Below, piece by piece: positions 7,956-15,068 of a stretch of DNA of 30,831 nt. The notes below the pieces were generated by a model. It ran no database searches. It worked only from the letters and a program-made list of their open reading frames with translations, and was not told the origin of the DNA. How positions within the stretch are numbered: position 1 is the stretch's first letter; each line of letters opens with the position of its first letter. The DNA is from PALSA-894 sp049698215 (GTDB lineage: Bacteria; Pseudomonadota; Alphaproteobacteria; Rhizobiales; Xanthobacteraceae), in the NCBI GenBank assembly GCA_049698215.1, contig JBAVXH010000119.1:1-30831 (forward strand), given 5' to 3'. The position numbers and the translations under genes were made by a program.

Positions 7956-8636
7956 ATGCGCCCGACACTTACGCTCGCCGTCACATTGCTGGCTGCCGCC
8001 ATGACGCAAGCCAATGCGCAGGCGCCTGCGGGCTCGATCTATGTCGCGGCCTACGCCGAAGTGGGAACAAGTTCGGTAAAGGATGGCACCGCGCTGCTGA
8101 AGCAGTTCCGCGATGCGGTGCGCAAGGAAGACGGGAACATGCGCGTCGAGATTGCCCAGGAGATCGGCCGCGCCAACCGCTTTCTGATTCTGGAGATCTG
8201 GAAGGATCAGGCGGCATTCGACGCGCATGGCAAGTCGCCGGCAGCCATCGCCTTCGGTGAGAAATTCAAGGCGATCCAGAACGCCCCGCTCGATGTCCGC
8301 GTCCACAACGGCATGGCGGTTGCCGACTCACCTGCTGGCGCGAAGGGCGCTGTCTATGTGGCGAGCCACGTCGACGTGCCGCCGCCGCGCAAGGATGAGC
8401 TGGTCACGGCGCTCAATCCGCTGGCCGAGCAGAGCCGCAAGGTCGCAGGCAATCAGCGCTTCGATGTGTGGCAGCAGACGAGCCGCCCGAACCACTTCAC
8501 CGTGGTCGAAGCCTGGAAGGATCAGAAGGCCTACGATGCGCGTGGGTCAGCGCCGCCGCAGCGCACCTTCCGTGACAAGCTCGGCCCGATGCTCGGCGCG
8601 CTCTACGACGAGCGGCTCTATCGCATCATCAACTAG
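7956..8636 (+). CDS. Exported protein with two tandem antibiotic-biosynthesis-monooxygenase (ABM) domains
   Basis: This 226-residue protein starts at ATG 7956 (GGGGG upstream; the track frame opens ten codons earlier). Residues 1-22 form a signal peptide ending in A-N-A-Q-A. The mature part is a visible internal duplication. Domain 1 (about 26-125) and domain 2 (about 133-225) each start with G-x-(I/V)-Y-V-A, carry an (E/V)-x-W-K-D-Q-x-A-(F/Y)-D-A motif and end at a conserved hydrophobic strand. ABM domains are ferredoxin-like dimers that oxidise polyketide-type phenols or handle heme. A tandem copy mimics the dimer in one chain. Export to the periplasm is unusual for this fold. Substrate and function are unknown. 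Confidence 0.8.
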   Translation: MRPTLTLAVTLLAAAMTQANAQAPAGSIYVAAYAEVGTSSVKDGTALLKQFRDAVRKEDGNMRVEIAQEIGRANRFLILEIWKDQAAFDAHGKSPAAIAFGEKFKAIQNAPLDVRVHNGMAVADSPAGAKGAVYVASHVDVPPPRKDELVTALNPLAEQSRKVAGNQRFDVWQQTSRPNHFTVVEAWKDQKAYDARGSAPPQRTFRDKLGPMLGALYDERLYRIIN

Positions 8637-8663
8637 CTAGGCTGTGTAATTCATAAACAGACA

Positions 8664-8703
8664 ATGTCCGCTTGGTCCCCAAAAAGCGGGCGAAAGCGGA
8701 CAT
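8664..8703. repeat. Palindromic element with 10-bp arms
   Basis: The arms ATGTCCGCTT (8664-8673) and AAGCGGACAT (8694-8703) are perfect reverse complements with a 20-base spacer, 27 bases after the ABM gene stop codon. There is no T-run after it, so it is a poor intrinsic terminator. From memory, ATGTCCGCTT-type palindromes recur between genes in Bradyrhizobium-like genomes, so it may be one copy of an interspersed repeat; that cannot be tested in one window. The rest of the interval to 8895 shows nothing else I can name. Confidence 0.5.
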
Positions 8704-8895
8704 GCGGGTAGGTCCGAGTCGGGCCAAGGCCACACATCGAGAATGATGCGTCTGCGTGGAGCGCGGCCGCTTGGAGCAGAGGCTGCGGGATGTAAGCGAT
8801 ATTAGCCGCATCGGACGATCAGATCGCAGGACTTTTGCGGACGCTTGTGACCGCGGGCGTCCAGCCCACTTGGGGCACTTCGGAGAAAAGATGTT

Positions 8896-10080
8896 CTATG
8901 TCAGCGCTCTCGCCAGCGCTTCGGCCTGCGGCACCACGTCGTGATCGTAGAGCCGCCGTCGGAATGCCGCGTGCGCGGCGATCTCGGCGTCCCGCACGCC
9001 AAGATCGGAGTAGGCGGAGTCGTACCGCATTCCGTTCTCGCGTGCGCCACGCTGCACCTGCGCGACGCGCTCGCGGCGCAATTGCTCATAGGCGAGCAGC
9101 GCCGCAGGCGCAGCCGACCGCTCCGCATGCGCGAGGATCGTCGCGAGTGCCATGCCGTCCTCGATCGACTGGTTGGCCCCTTGTCCAAGATGGGGAAGCA
9201 TCGGGTGCGCGGCGTCGCCGAGCAGGGTCAGCCTGCCGTTGGTCCAGGTGGGCAGGGGCTCGCGGTCGTAGAGCGCCCAGCGGAACGTCGCGTGCACCTG
9301 TCGCAACAGCGTCTCGACGCGCGGGTCCCAGCCGGCGAATTCGCGCCGCAGAACATCCGGATCGCCCGGGGCGGACCATGATTCCTGCATCTCCTCGTCC
9401 GCCGGAACGAAGCCGACGTAATTGATGATCCTTCCGGCACGCACCGGAAAAGCGAGGAAATGCTTTCCCGTTCCAAGCCACATCTGCCAGCGGTCTGTCG
9501 GCCAACCCGCGACGCGTTCGTGCGACACCAGACCACGATAGGCGATCGAGCCCGAAAACACCGGGCGAGACGGCGGAAACACGAACGGACGAAGCTCGGA
9601 GTGGATGCCGTCGGCCGCGATGACAACGTCGGCCTCGGCGTGAGCGCCGTCGTCGAACGAGACGCGCGCCACGTCGCCGCTTTGCGTGAAGCCGGTGCAG
9701 CGCTGCCCGCATCGGATCACGCCGTCCGGCAGCGCGTCGGCCAGCAACGCAACGAGATCGGCGCGGTGCATTCCGAACGTCGCGTTCCAGCCCGCCGAGT
9801 CGGTCACCCGCACCGGCGCGATCGGCGCGCCGTCGTGTCGAAAGTAGTGCGACCGCGCACCGACACGCGCGCCAAATTTCTCCACCGCGGCTTCGAGGCC
9901 CACGCGTTGCAAGTGACGCACACTGTTCGGCGTCAGGAACACGCCGGCCCCGATCTCGCCGAGCGCCGGTGCCTGCTCGTAGACCGTGACCTCGAGCCCC
10001 TGCGCGATCAGCGCATTCGCGGCGAACAAGCCGCCGATCCCGCCTCCGACGATCGCAACATGAAGCCGAGACTGCGCCAT
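8896..10080 (-). CDS. FAD-dependent aromatic-ring monooxygenase (salicylate/6-hydroxynicotinate hydroxylase type)
   Basis: This is a 394-residue class A flavoprotein monooxygenase. The Rossmann fingerprint is V-G-G-G-I-G-G at 11-17, with acidic E35 ending strand 2. The D-G fingerprint appears as V-I-A-A-D-G-I-H-S. The GD motif is G-D-A-A-H-P-M-L-P-H-L-G-Q-G-A-N-Q, which binds the ribityl chain. Such enzymes use NAD(P)H and oxygen to hydroxylate an aromatic acid, often with decarboxylation. ATG 10080 has GAAGGAA upstream; an in-frame extension to 10209 has neither a ribosome-binding site nor homology. It is divergent from a Bug/TctC receptor gene with 112 bases between, an arrangement seen in aromatic-acid catabolic loci. 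The exact substrate is unknown. Confidence 0.88.
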   Translation of the reverse strand: MAQSRLHVAIVGGGIGGLFAANALIAQGLEVTVYEQAPALGEIGAGVFLTPNSVRHLQRVGLEAAVEKFGARVGARSHYFRHDGAPIAPVRVTDSAGWNATFGMHRADLVALLADALPDGVIRCGQRCTGFTQSGDVARVSFDDGAHAEADVVIAADGIHSELRPFVFPPSRPVFSGSIAYRGLVSHERVAGWPTDRWQMWLGTGKHFLAFPVRAGRIINYVGFVPADEEMQESWSAPGDPDVLRREFAGWDPRVETLLRQVHATFRWALYDREPLPTWTNGRLTLLGDAAHPMLPHLGQGANQSIEDGMALATILAHAERSAAPAALLAYEQLRRERVAQVQRGARENGMRYDSAYSDLGVRDAEIAAHAAFRRRLYDHDVVPQAEALARALT

Positions 10081-10192
10081 CGTCAGGTTCCTTCGGCGGG
10101 AGGAGTGCGCGCGCTGCTTTATCTTCACATGAATGGAAGCAATTGTGCCATGAAAGGCGCGCAGGCTCGCGGAAACAGTTTTGGGGGGCCGA

Positions 10193-11182
10193 ATGCGCGA
10201 CGCGGACAAGCAGCTTGTCGGCCGGGCGGCAATCGCGCTGCTCCTCGCCTTGTCCGCGTTCGTTGGCGGAGACGCGCAGGCCCAGGACTATCCGGACCGC
10301 ACGGTGAAGATCATCGTGCCGTTTCCGGCCGGAGGAACGGCGGACGCAGTGCCGCGGCTGGTCGCCGATTGGCTCTCGCGCAAATGGAGCCAGCCGGTTG
10401 TCATCGAGAACCGCACCGGGGCTGCGGGAAACATCGGCGCCGAGTACGCCTTTCGCGCGGCGCCCGACGGCTACACGCTGATGTCCTCGCCGCCGCCGCC
10501 GCTCGCGATCAATCAAAGCCTCTATCCAAAGCTCGGATTCGAGCCGGCGAAGTTCGAGCCGATCGCCGTGATGGCCCATGTGCCGAACGCGCTGATCGTC
10601 AACCCGAACACCATCAAGGCCGCGAGCGTAATCGAACTGATCGACTACATGCGCCAGAATCCCGAGAAGGTGACGGCCGCGACGCAGGGCGCAGGCTCGA
10701 CTTCACACCTCACCGCAGAGCTGTTCCAGCTGATGGCCAAGGTGAAGCTGCGCCAAATTCCCTATCGCGGCTCTGCCCCGGCGCTTCAGGGCCTGCTCGC
10801 CGGCGACGTCGACCTGATGTTCGACAATCTCGGCGTTTCGCTGCCGCTGGTCGAGGACGGCACGCTCAGGCTGCTCGCCGTGGCGTCCGCGCGGCGGATG
10901 CCGTCACTACCGGAAATGCCGACGCTCGCCGAGACCTTGCCGGGCTTTGAGGCTGTCGCATGGTATGCGATCGTGGCCCCGCCGAACACGCCGAAGGCGA
11001 TTGTCTACAAGATCAATGCCGACGTGAACGAGGCGCTGCGCCAGCCCGAGATGCAGGACCGCCTCAGGAAACTGTCGGCGGAAGTTTTCGGCGGCACTCC
11101 GGAGCGCACGCGTCAGTACATTCAGGAAGAGATCGATCGCTGGGGCAAGGTGATCCACGCCGCGCAGGTCAAGCCGCAGTAG
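10193..11182 (+). CDS. Bug/TctC-family periplasmic solute receptor
   Basis: This 329-residue protein starts at ATG 10193 behind GGGGGG. The signal peptide is residues 1-31 (A-D-A-Q-A-Q-type cleavage). The mature protein opens with the family hallmark D-Y-P-D-R-T-V-K-I-I-V-P-F-P-A-G-G, continues with I-E-N-R-T-G-A-A-G-N-I-G, and later has Y-R-G-S-A-P-A-L-Q and D-L-M-F-D-N. Bug receptors are venus-flytrap binders of carboxylates for tripartite tricarboxylate transporters; many rhizobial and betaproteobacterial copies are orphans with no linked TctA/TctB, as here. Divergence from the FAD monooxygenase suggests the ligand could be its aromatic acid, which is inference. Confidence 0.92.
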   Translation: MRDADKQLVGRAAIALLLALSAFVGGDAQAQDYPDRTVKIIVPFPAGGTADAVPRLVADWLSRKWSQPVVIENRTGAAGNIGAEYAFRAAPDGYTLMSSPPPPLAINQSLYPKLGFEPAKFEPIAVMAHVPNALIVNPNTIKAASVIELIDYMRQNPEKVTAATQGAGSTSHLTAELFQLMAKVKLRQIPYRGSAPALQGLLAGDVDLMFDNLGVSLPLVEDGTLRLLAVASARRMPSLPEMPTLAETLPGFEAVAWYAIVAPPNTPKAIVYKINADVNEALRQPEMQDRLRKLSAEVFGGTPERTRQYIQEEIDRWGKVIHAAQVKPQ

Positions 11183-11365
11183 GGACGCGGGGCTGTGCCG
11201 CCCGCCGGTGTTCAAGCTCACGGCACCTGGGGCGGCGCCGGGCCGCTTGCCCGCCCAGATGACGGGCCGCGTTGGAACTGCTCCGGGTCAAACTGCAAAA
11301 TACTCGCAGTGTGCAAATAAGTCTGCTTTCGGGGTGTCCGCGACCAAAAACCTCCAAGACATGGG

Positions 11366-11449
11366 ATGTTGGGACCGGCTGTCGGCGTGTGGCAACCCTG
11401 CTACGACAAGCTCGCAGCCAACTACCTCGCATTCATCCAACGTAGGTAA
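11366..11449 (+). pseudogene. Remnant of a transposase C-terminus (IS5-like)
   Basis: In the frame ending with TAA at 11447-11449 the last 16 codons read C-Y-D-K-L-A-A-N-Y-L-A-F-I-Q-R-R. The Y-D-K-L-A-A-N-Y-L-A-F string is, from memory, the near-terminal motif of IS5-family transposases in Rhizobiales, which normally continues L-A-S-I-R-L-W-L-R. Nothing upstream in any frame looks like the rest of a transposase and no terminal inverted repeats are visible. I take it as a decayed scrap left after most of an element was lost. The rest of 11183-11469 is non-coding. Confidence 0.5.
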
Positions 11450-11469
11450 ATCCGACTAAGGCGAAGCAC

Positions 11470-11745
11470 CTATTTTCCGTATTTCTCGAGCACCGCCAGG
11501 CAAGGCGGGCTGAGCTCGCGGCGCCGCGCCTGGAAACAACGCAGCACGGCGTCATCGTTGCTGATGATGTCCTTGCACAACCGCGCCGCGTCAGGCCGGC
11601 AATTGCGCTGATCTTCGGGCGTGCCGCGCGGTGTCAGGAACGGGGGCAACGGGAGCGGCGGATTGGTGCTGCCGGGAAGCTGGGCATGGCTTGGCGTGAC
11701 CCAAGACATCATCAGGATCGCGAGCAGCACAAGCGAGCGGGTCAT
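11470..11745 (-). CDS. Small exported cysteine-rich protein (GLG1-type repeat)
   Basis: This 91-residue protein has three consecutive ATGs at 11751, 11748 and 11745. The last is preferred because AAGGG then sits six bases upstream. A signal peptide covers about 1-21 (S-H-A-Q cleavage). A Pro-rich linker (P-P-L-P-L-P-P-F) is followed by four cysteines near 49, 57, 70 and 82 in the order C-R-P-D-A-A-R-L-C, V-L-R-C-F and S-P-P-C-L. This is the pattern of the cysteine-rich GLG1 repeat, which occurs in many short exported proteobacterial proteins. The cysteines probably form two periplasmic disulfides. Function is unknown. A long open frame continues upstream on the minus strand but has no coding character there. 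Confidence 0.72.
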   Translation of the reverse strand: MTRSLVLLAILMMSWVTPSHAQLPGSTNPPLPLPPFLTPRGTPEDQRNCRPDAARLCKDIISNDDAVLRCFQARRRELSPPCLAVLEKYGK

Positions 11746-11819
11746 CATCATCCCTTTTGGCTTCGTCGACCTGCTTGCCCTACGGACCACTCGTGGCCGC
11801 CGTGTGGCGGTCCAATTGC

Positions 11820-12215
11820 TCAGGCCGCCGCGGATCCGGCGAGGTTGCGCGCCTGCGCGCCTTTCCAGGCGACGAACTTGTCTTCCATTTCGACATGGAG
11901 CCGCATCAGCCATTTCTCGGCTTCGCGCGCGCGGGCCTCGGCCTGAGCGGCGCGCTCCTCGAGCGCGCGGTTGCGCTCTTCCATCTGCTTGAGTTGCTCG
12001 AGCGCCCGAATAAGAAGTGTCTCGATGCGGTTCTCGGTTGCATTGATCGTGTCCGCCACCTGGCTCACCAGATCGAGCGCTGCCTGCCCTTTGCGCGACA
12101 GCTCGCCCTCGCGCAGCGCCGGATTCGGCGCCGGCTGCTCGCCGCGCCCCATGCGCAGGATGTTCTCCGCGCCCGAAAGGCTGCGCGGCCGGGTCGGCTG
12201 ACGAAACGCGTCCAT
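11820..12215 (-). CDS. Coiled-coil protein of unknown function
   Basis: This 131-residue soluble protein starts at an ATG with GGAG eight bases upstream. The N-terminus (about 1-40) is basic and Pro-containing with the R-P-R-S-L-S-G-A-E-N-I-L motif. Residues 45-110 are a continuous heptad-type coiled coil rich in E, A, R, L and Q (E-E-R-N-R-A-L-E-E-R-A-A-Q-A-E-A-R-A-R). The tail is Trp-containing (E-K-W, A-W-K-G). There is no transmembrane segment and no enzymatic motif. I recognise it only as a type of conserved rhizobial hypothetical. A TTAACCAT box lies 62 bases upstream of the start. It is followed by the Cys-rich gene on the same strand. Confidence 0.68.
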   Translation of the reverse strand: MDAFRQPTRPRSLSGAENILRMGRGEQPAPNPALREGELSRKGQAALDLVSQVADTINATENRIETLLIRALEQLKQMEERNRALEERAAQAEARAREAEKWLMRLHVEMEDKFVAWKGAQARNLAGSAAA

Positions 12216-12408
12216 GTGAGTGCTCCAGGGAATCGAGGCGGGGACCGCCGCTTTTCACCGCCCAGCGTGCAAAAACATGGTTAACAAACGGTTCATTCCG
12301 GCGGATTTGGGAACTCCGGGTTGCGCTGAGGCGAAACCTGCCGCGCCAAATCACGAAGGGCGCGACGGCCGGTTGACCGCTATATGTTGCCCACCTCCCG
12401 GACCTCTC

Positions 12409-13272
12409 ATGCTCCCTGCGATTCTCCCTTTCCTGTTCGCGATCTTCTGGGCTTCGTCCTACGCGGCGGCCAAGATCGGCCTTGCCGACATCAGCCCGTA
12501 TCTCTTCGTCGCAATCCGGCTGAGCATTGCGGCGGTAGCGGCGATCCTGCTGGTGTTGGCGCTGCGACGGCCCTGGGGGCCGGTACAGCGCCGCTGGCTG
12601 CATCTCCTCATCGGAGGCGCCCTGGTGCACGGGCTGGCGCTCGCGACGGCACACAAAGCGCTGGTCAGCGTCGCCGCAACCCCCACCGCTCTCGTGCATG
12701 CGTTTCATCCGATCCTCACCGCGGCGCTTGCTGTCGTGCTGCTCGGCGACCGCTTCGCCTGGTGGCAATGGCTCGGCTTCGCGCTTGGCCTTGCCGGCGT
12801 CGTTCTCGGTGTGCCGCATGACGCGGACTACGGCATCATCGGGCTGCTCGCGCTCAGCCTGTTCGGTCTCTCGGGCGGGACGCTCTATCTCAAGAAGTTT
12901 GCCTCAGACGTCCCGCCCTTTGAGGCGACGGCAGTCCAACTCATCGGTGGCGCACTCCTGGCGATCCTGCTCGTTCTTTTTTTCGAGACGCCCCACATCC
13001 ATCCCACCCCGAGCCTGATCGGCGCCATGGCGTGGAACGTGCTCGCGATGTCGATCGGCGGCATGGCGGTCTACAATTTCATGATGGACCGCTTCGGCGC
13101 CGCAAAGGCGGCGTCCGGCTTCTTCCTCGTGCCAGGCGCCTCCGCGCTGATCGCGTGGCTGCTCATCGACGAGCACTTGAAGCCGATCGCCCTGATCGGG
13201 CTTGTCGCCTCGACCATCGGTGTCGTTCTGGTGTGGTGGAAGCCGCGCGCGGCGTGGAATCTGCCGCCTTGA
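12409..13272 (+). CDS. DMT/EamA-family transporter
   Basis: This 287-residue inner-membrane protein has about ten hydrophobic helices arranged as two EamA repeats (roughly 1-130 and 140-285), the normal size for the family. The first helix carries the typical F-A-I-F-W-A-S-S-Y-A-A-A-K, and the second repeat ends in G-A-S-A-L-I-A-W-L-L-I-D-E, where the final glutamate is highly conserved. DMT proteins export amino acids, metabolites or drugs; the substrate is unknown. The frame is open from 12220, but the upstream residues are polar and cysteine-rich and unlike the family, so ATG 12409 is used. The ribosome-binding site is weak. An imperfect hairpin at 13323-13350 lies downstream. Confidence 0.85.
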   Translation: MLPAILPFLFAIFWASSYAAAKIGLADISPYLFVAIRLSIAAVAAILLVLALRRPWGPVQRRWLHLLIGGALVHGLALATAHKALVSVAATPTALVHAFHPILTAALAVVLLGDRFAWWQWLGFALGLAGVVLGVPHDADYGIIGLLALSLFGLSGGTLYLKKFASDVPPFEATAVQLIGGALLAILLVLFFETPHIHPTPSLIGAMAWNVLAMSIGGMAVYNFMMDRFGAAKAASGFFLVPGASALIAWLLIDEHLKPIALIGLVASTIGVVLVWWKPRAAWNLPP

Positions 13273-13436
13273 CCGGTTCCTGAAACTTCGAGAAAAGTAC
13301 CCACCCAGAAACATGTTAGTTGGGCGCCCTGCCCCGCAGGCAGGCGCTCCAAAATGACATGAACCCGGATCGGCAACGCCTTGGACTACAAGGCGAACCT
13401 GCTGTCCGGAGAACGCATTCACCAGGGAGGAAGATC

Positions 13437-14435
13437 ATGAACAGACGCGAGTTTCTCGGAAGCACTGCCGCGATGGCGATGGCAACGACAGGCCTCGGCC
13501 TGAGTGACGCGCAGGCACAGGCCAAACTCGTTCTCAAGGCCACCGACGTGCATCCGCTCGGCTATCCGACCGTGGAGGCCGTCGTCCGCATGGGCCAGCG
13601 CCTCGAGAAGGCGACCAACGGGCGCGTCAGCATCCAGATGTTCCCGTCGATGCAGCTCGGGGGCGAGAAAGAGATGATCGAGCAGGCGCAGGTCGGCGCG
13701 CTGCAGATCGCGCGCATCAGCCTCGGCCCGATGGGTCCGCTGGTGCCCGAACTCAACGCCTTCAACCTGCCGTTCGTGTTCCGCGACGTCGACCACATGA
13801 CCAAGGTCGTGAGCGGCCCGATCGGCGACGAGATGCTGAAGAAGCTCTCCGACCATCCGACCGCGAACCTGATCGGCCTGTGCTGGATGAACGGCGGCGT
13901 GCGTAACGTCTACAACAGCAAGAAGCCGATCAAGACGATGGACGACCTCAGGGGTCTCAAGATCCGCATGATGGGCAACCCGATCTTCGTCGACACAATG
14001 AACGCCATGGGCGGTAACGGCGTCGCGATGGGCTTCGACCAGCTCGTCAACGCGCTGCAGACCGGTGTCGTTGACGGCGCGGAGAACAACGAGCCGAGCT
14101 ATGTCAGCGGTCAGCACTTTCGCTACGCCAAGTACTACTCAATGACGCAACACCTGATCATTCCGGAGATCCTCGTGTTCTCGAAGCGCACGTGGACCAC
14201 GCTTTCCAAGGAAGACCAGGACCTGATCATGAAAGAGGCGAGGGCCGCCCAGAAGGAGCAGTGGACGCTCTGGGGCGACATGGAGAAGAAGTCGATCGAC
14301 GACATGAAGGCGAACGGCGTCGAGATCGTCAAACTCGACAACACCGCGATGGCGGACGCCGTGAAGAAGGCGGTCTACGAAAAGCACGCCAAGCCGCTGA
14401 TTCCGTTCATCGAGCGCGTTCAAGCTGTGAAGTGA
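13437..14435 (+). CDS. dctP: TRAP transporter solute-binding protein (DctP family)
   Basis: The 332-residue periplasmic receptor begins behind a strong GGGAGGAAG. Its signal peptide has the twin-arginine form N-R-R-E-F-L-G, so export of the folded protein by Tat is likely, ending near A-Q-A-Q-A-K. The DctP fold is shown by L-R-G-L-K-I-R-M, which carries the arginine that pairs with the ligand carboxylate, by G-N-G-V-A-M-G-F-D-Q-L-V-N-A-L-Q-T-G and by V-V-D-G-A-E-N-N. Known ligands of the family are C4-dicarboxylates, sugar acids and other organic anions; the specific ligand is not readable. It heads a dctP-dctQ-dctM operon, with a stem-loop after it that probably sets a higher level for the receptor. 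Confidence 0.93.
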   Translation: MNRREFLGSTAAMAMATTGLGLSDAQAQAKLVLKATDVHPLGYPTVEAVVRMGQRLEKATNGRVSIQMFPSMQLGGEKEMIEQAQVGALQIARISLGPMGPLVPELNAFNLPFVFRDVDHMTKVVSGPIGDEMLKKLSDHPTANLIGLCWMNGGVRNVYNSKKPIKTMDDLRGLKIRMMGNPIFVDTMNAMGGNGVAMGFDQLVNALQTGVVDGAENNEPSYVSGQHFRYAKYYSMTQHLIIPEILVFSKRTWTTLSKEDQDLIMKEARAAQKEQWTLWGDMEKKSIDDMKANGVEIVKLDNTAMADAVKKAVYEKHAKPLIPFIERVQAVK

Positions 14436-14451
14436 CGCGAGGCTGATCCGC

Positions 14452-14482
14452 GAGAGCCGGCGAGCCTGTCTTGCCGGCTCTC
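14452..14482 (+). promoter_or_regulatory. Intercistronic stem-loop between dctP and dctQ
   Basis: A perfect 10-bp stem (14452-14461 with 14473-14482) with an 11-base loop lies 16 bases after the dctP stop. A T7 run occurs only 20 bases later (14503-14509), so it is not a standard terminator. Stem-loops at this place in binding-protein operons usually protect the upstream mRNA or cause partial termination, giving more receptor than membrane subunits. That role is inferred. Confidence 0.6.
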
Positions 14483-14528
14483 GCCGCGTTTGTTGCAGCG
14501 CGTTTTTTTGAAAAGTTGGGGGGATGAG

Positions 14529-15047
14529 ATGAAGGCCCAGTATCTCCGGGCGATGGACGCGATCCATCAAGCCTGCCTGTTCGTGGCAGGCTGTTGTCTG
14601 GTCGTTATCGTCCTCATCATCCCTTACGGCGTGTTCTGCCGCTACGTGCTCAACAGCGCGGCGTCCTGGCCTGAGCCGGTTGCCGTGCTGTTGATGATCA
14701 TCCTGTCGTTCCTGTCAGCCGTGGTTTGCTATCGCGAATATCTGCACATCGGCGTGGGCGTCCTACCCGCCTTCCTGGGCGAGCCCGCCAAGACCTGGCT
14801 CGGCTGGTTCCTCGAAGCCTGCATGCTCGCCACCAACCTGTTCATGCTGTGGTGGGGCATCAAGCTGGTGCACACGACCTGGTTCCAGGACATTCCCGAG
14901 TTTCCCGCAGTATCGGCCGGCATCGCCTATCTGCCGATCCCGATCGCTGGCGGCCTCACGACCCTGCTGGTGATAGAGCGGCTCATGACGCAGAAATTCT
15001 TCTCCGAACCTGACCCGGAAACCGTCAGTCAGCTCACCACGGAATAG
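14529..15047 (+). CDS. dctQ: TRAP transporter small membrane subunit (DctQ family)
   Basis: This 172-residue inner-membrane protein has four hydrophobic helices (about 18-38, 52-70, 92-112 and 130-152) and polar ends, the normal DctQ layout. It has the typical R-Y-V-L-N-S-A-A-S-W-P-E-P after helix 1, where the Trp-x-Glu region faces the large subunit. DctQ is the scaffold that pairs with DctM for Na+-coupled uptake. ATG 14529 follows a run of G about six bases upstream; the frame opens at 14490. It lies 93 bases after dctP (hairpin between) and 21 before dctM. Confidence 0.92.
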   Translation: MKAQYLRAMDAIHQACLFVAGCCLVVIVLIIPYGVFCRYVLNSAASWPEPVAVLLMIILSFLSAVVCYREYLHIGVGVLPAFLGEPAKTWLGWFLEACMLATNLFMLWWGIKLVHTTWFQDIPEFPAVSAGIAYLPIPIAGGLTTLLVIERLMTQKFFSEPDPETVSQLTTE

Positions 15048-15068
15048 TTCAGGAAGAAGGCTGGGGTC

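Noticed and set aside
8629..8811. 60-codon minus-strand frame over the palindrome
   Set aside because: There is no ribosome-binding site, and the content is set by the palindromic element. Frames of this type recur as false genes around such repeats.
10081..10192. LysR-type operator between the monooxygenase and the Bug receptor
   Set aside because: A CTTC/GAAG pair exists, but the inner bases do not match and no LysR gene is adjacent.
11746..12819. Upstream continuation of the frame that contains the Cys-rich protein
   Set aside because: Upstream of the three ATGs the translation is Arg-rich and overlaps the coiled-coil and DMT genes. Only the last 91 codons have a signal peptide and a cysteine pattern.
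13323..13350. Terminator after the DMT gene
   Set aside because: The GCGCC/TGCC stem has a one-base bulge and is followed by AAAATG rather than a T-run on the plus strand. It may fold but is not a convincing terminator.
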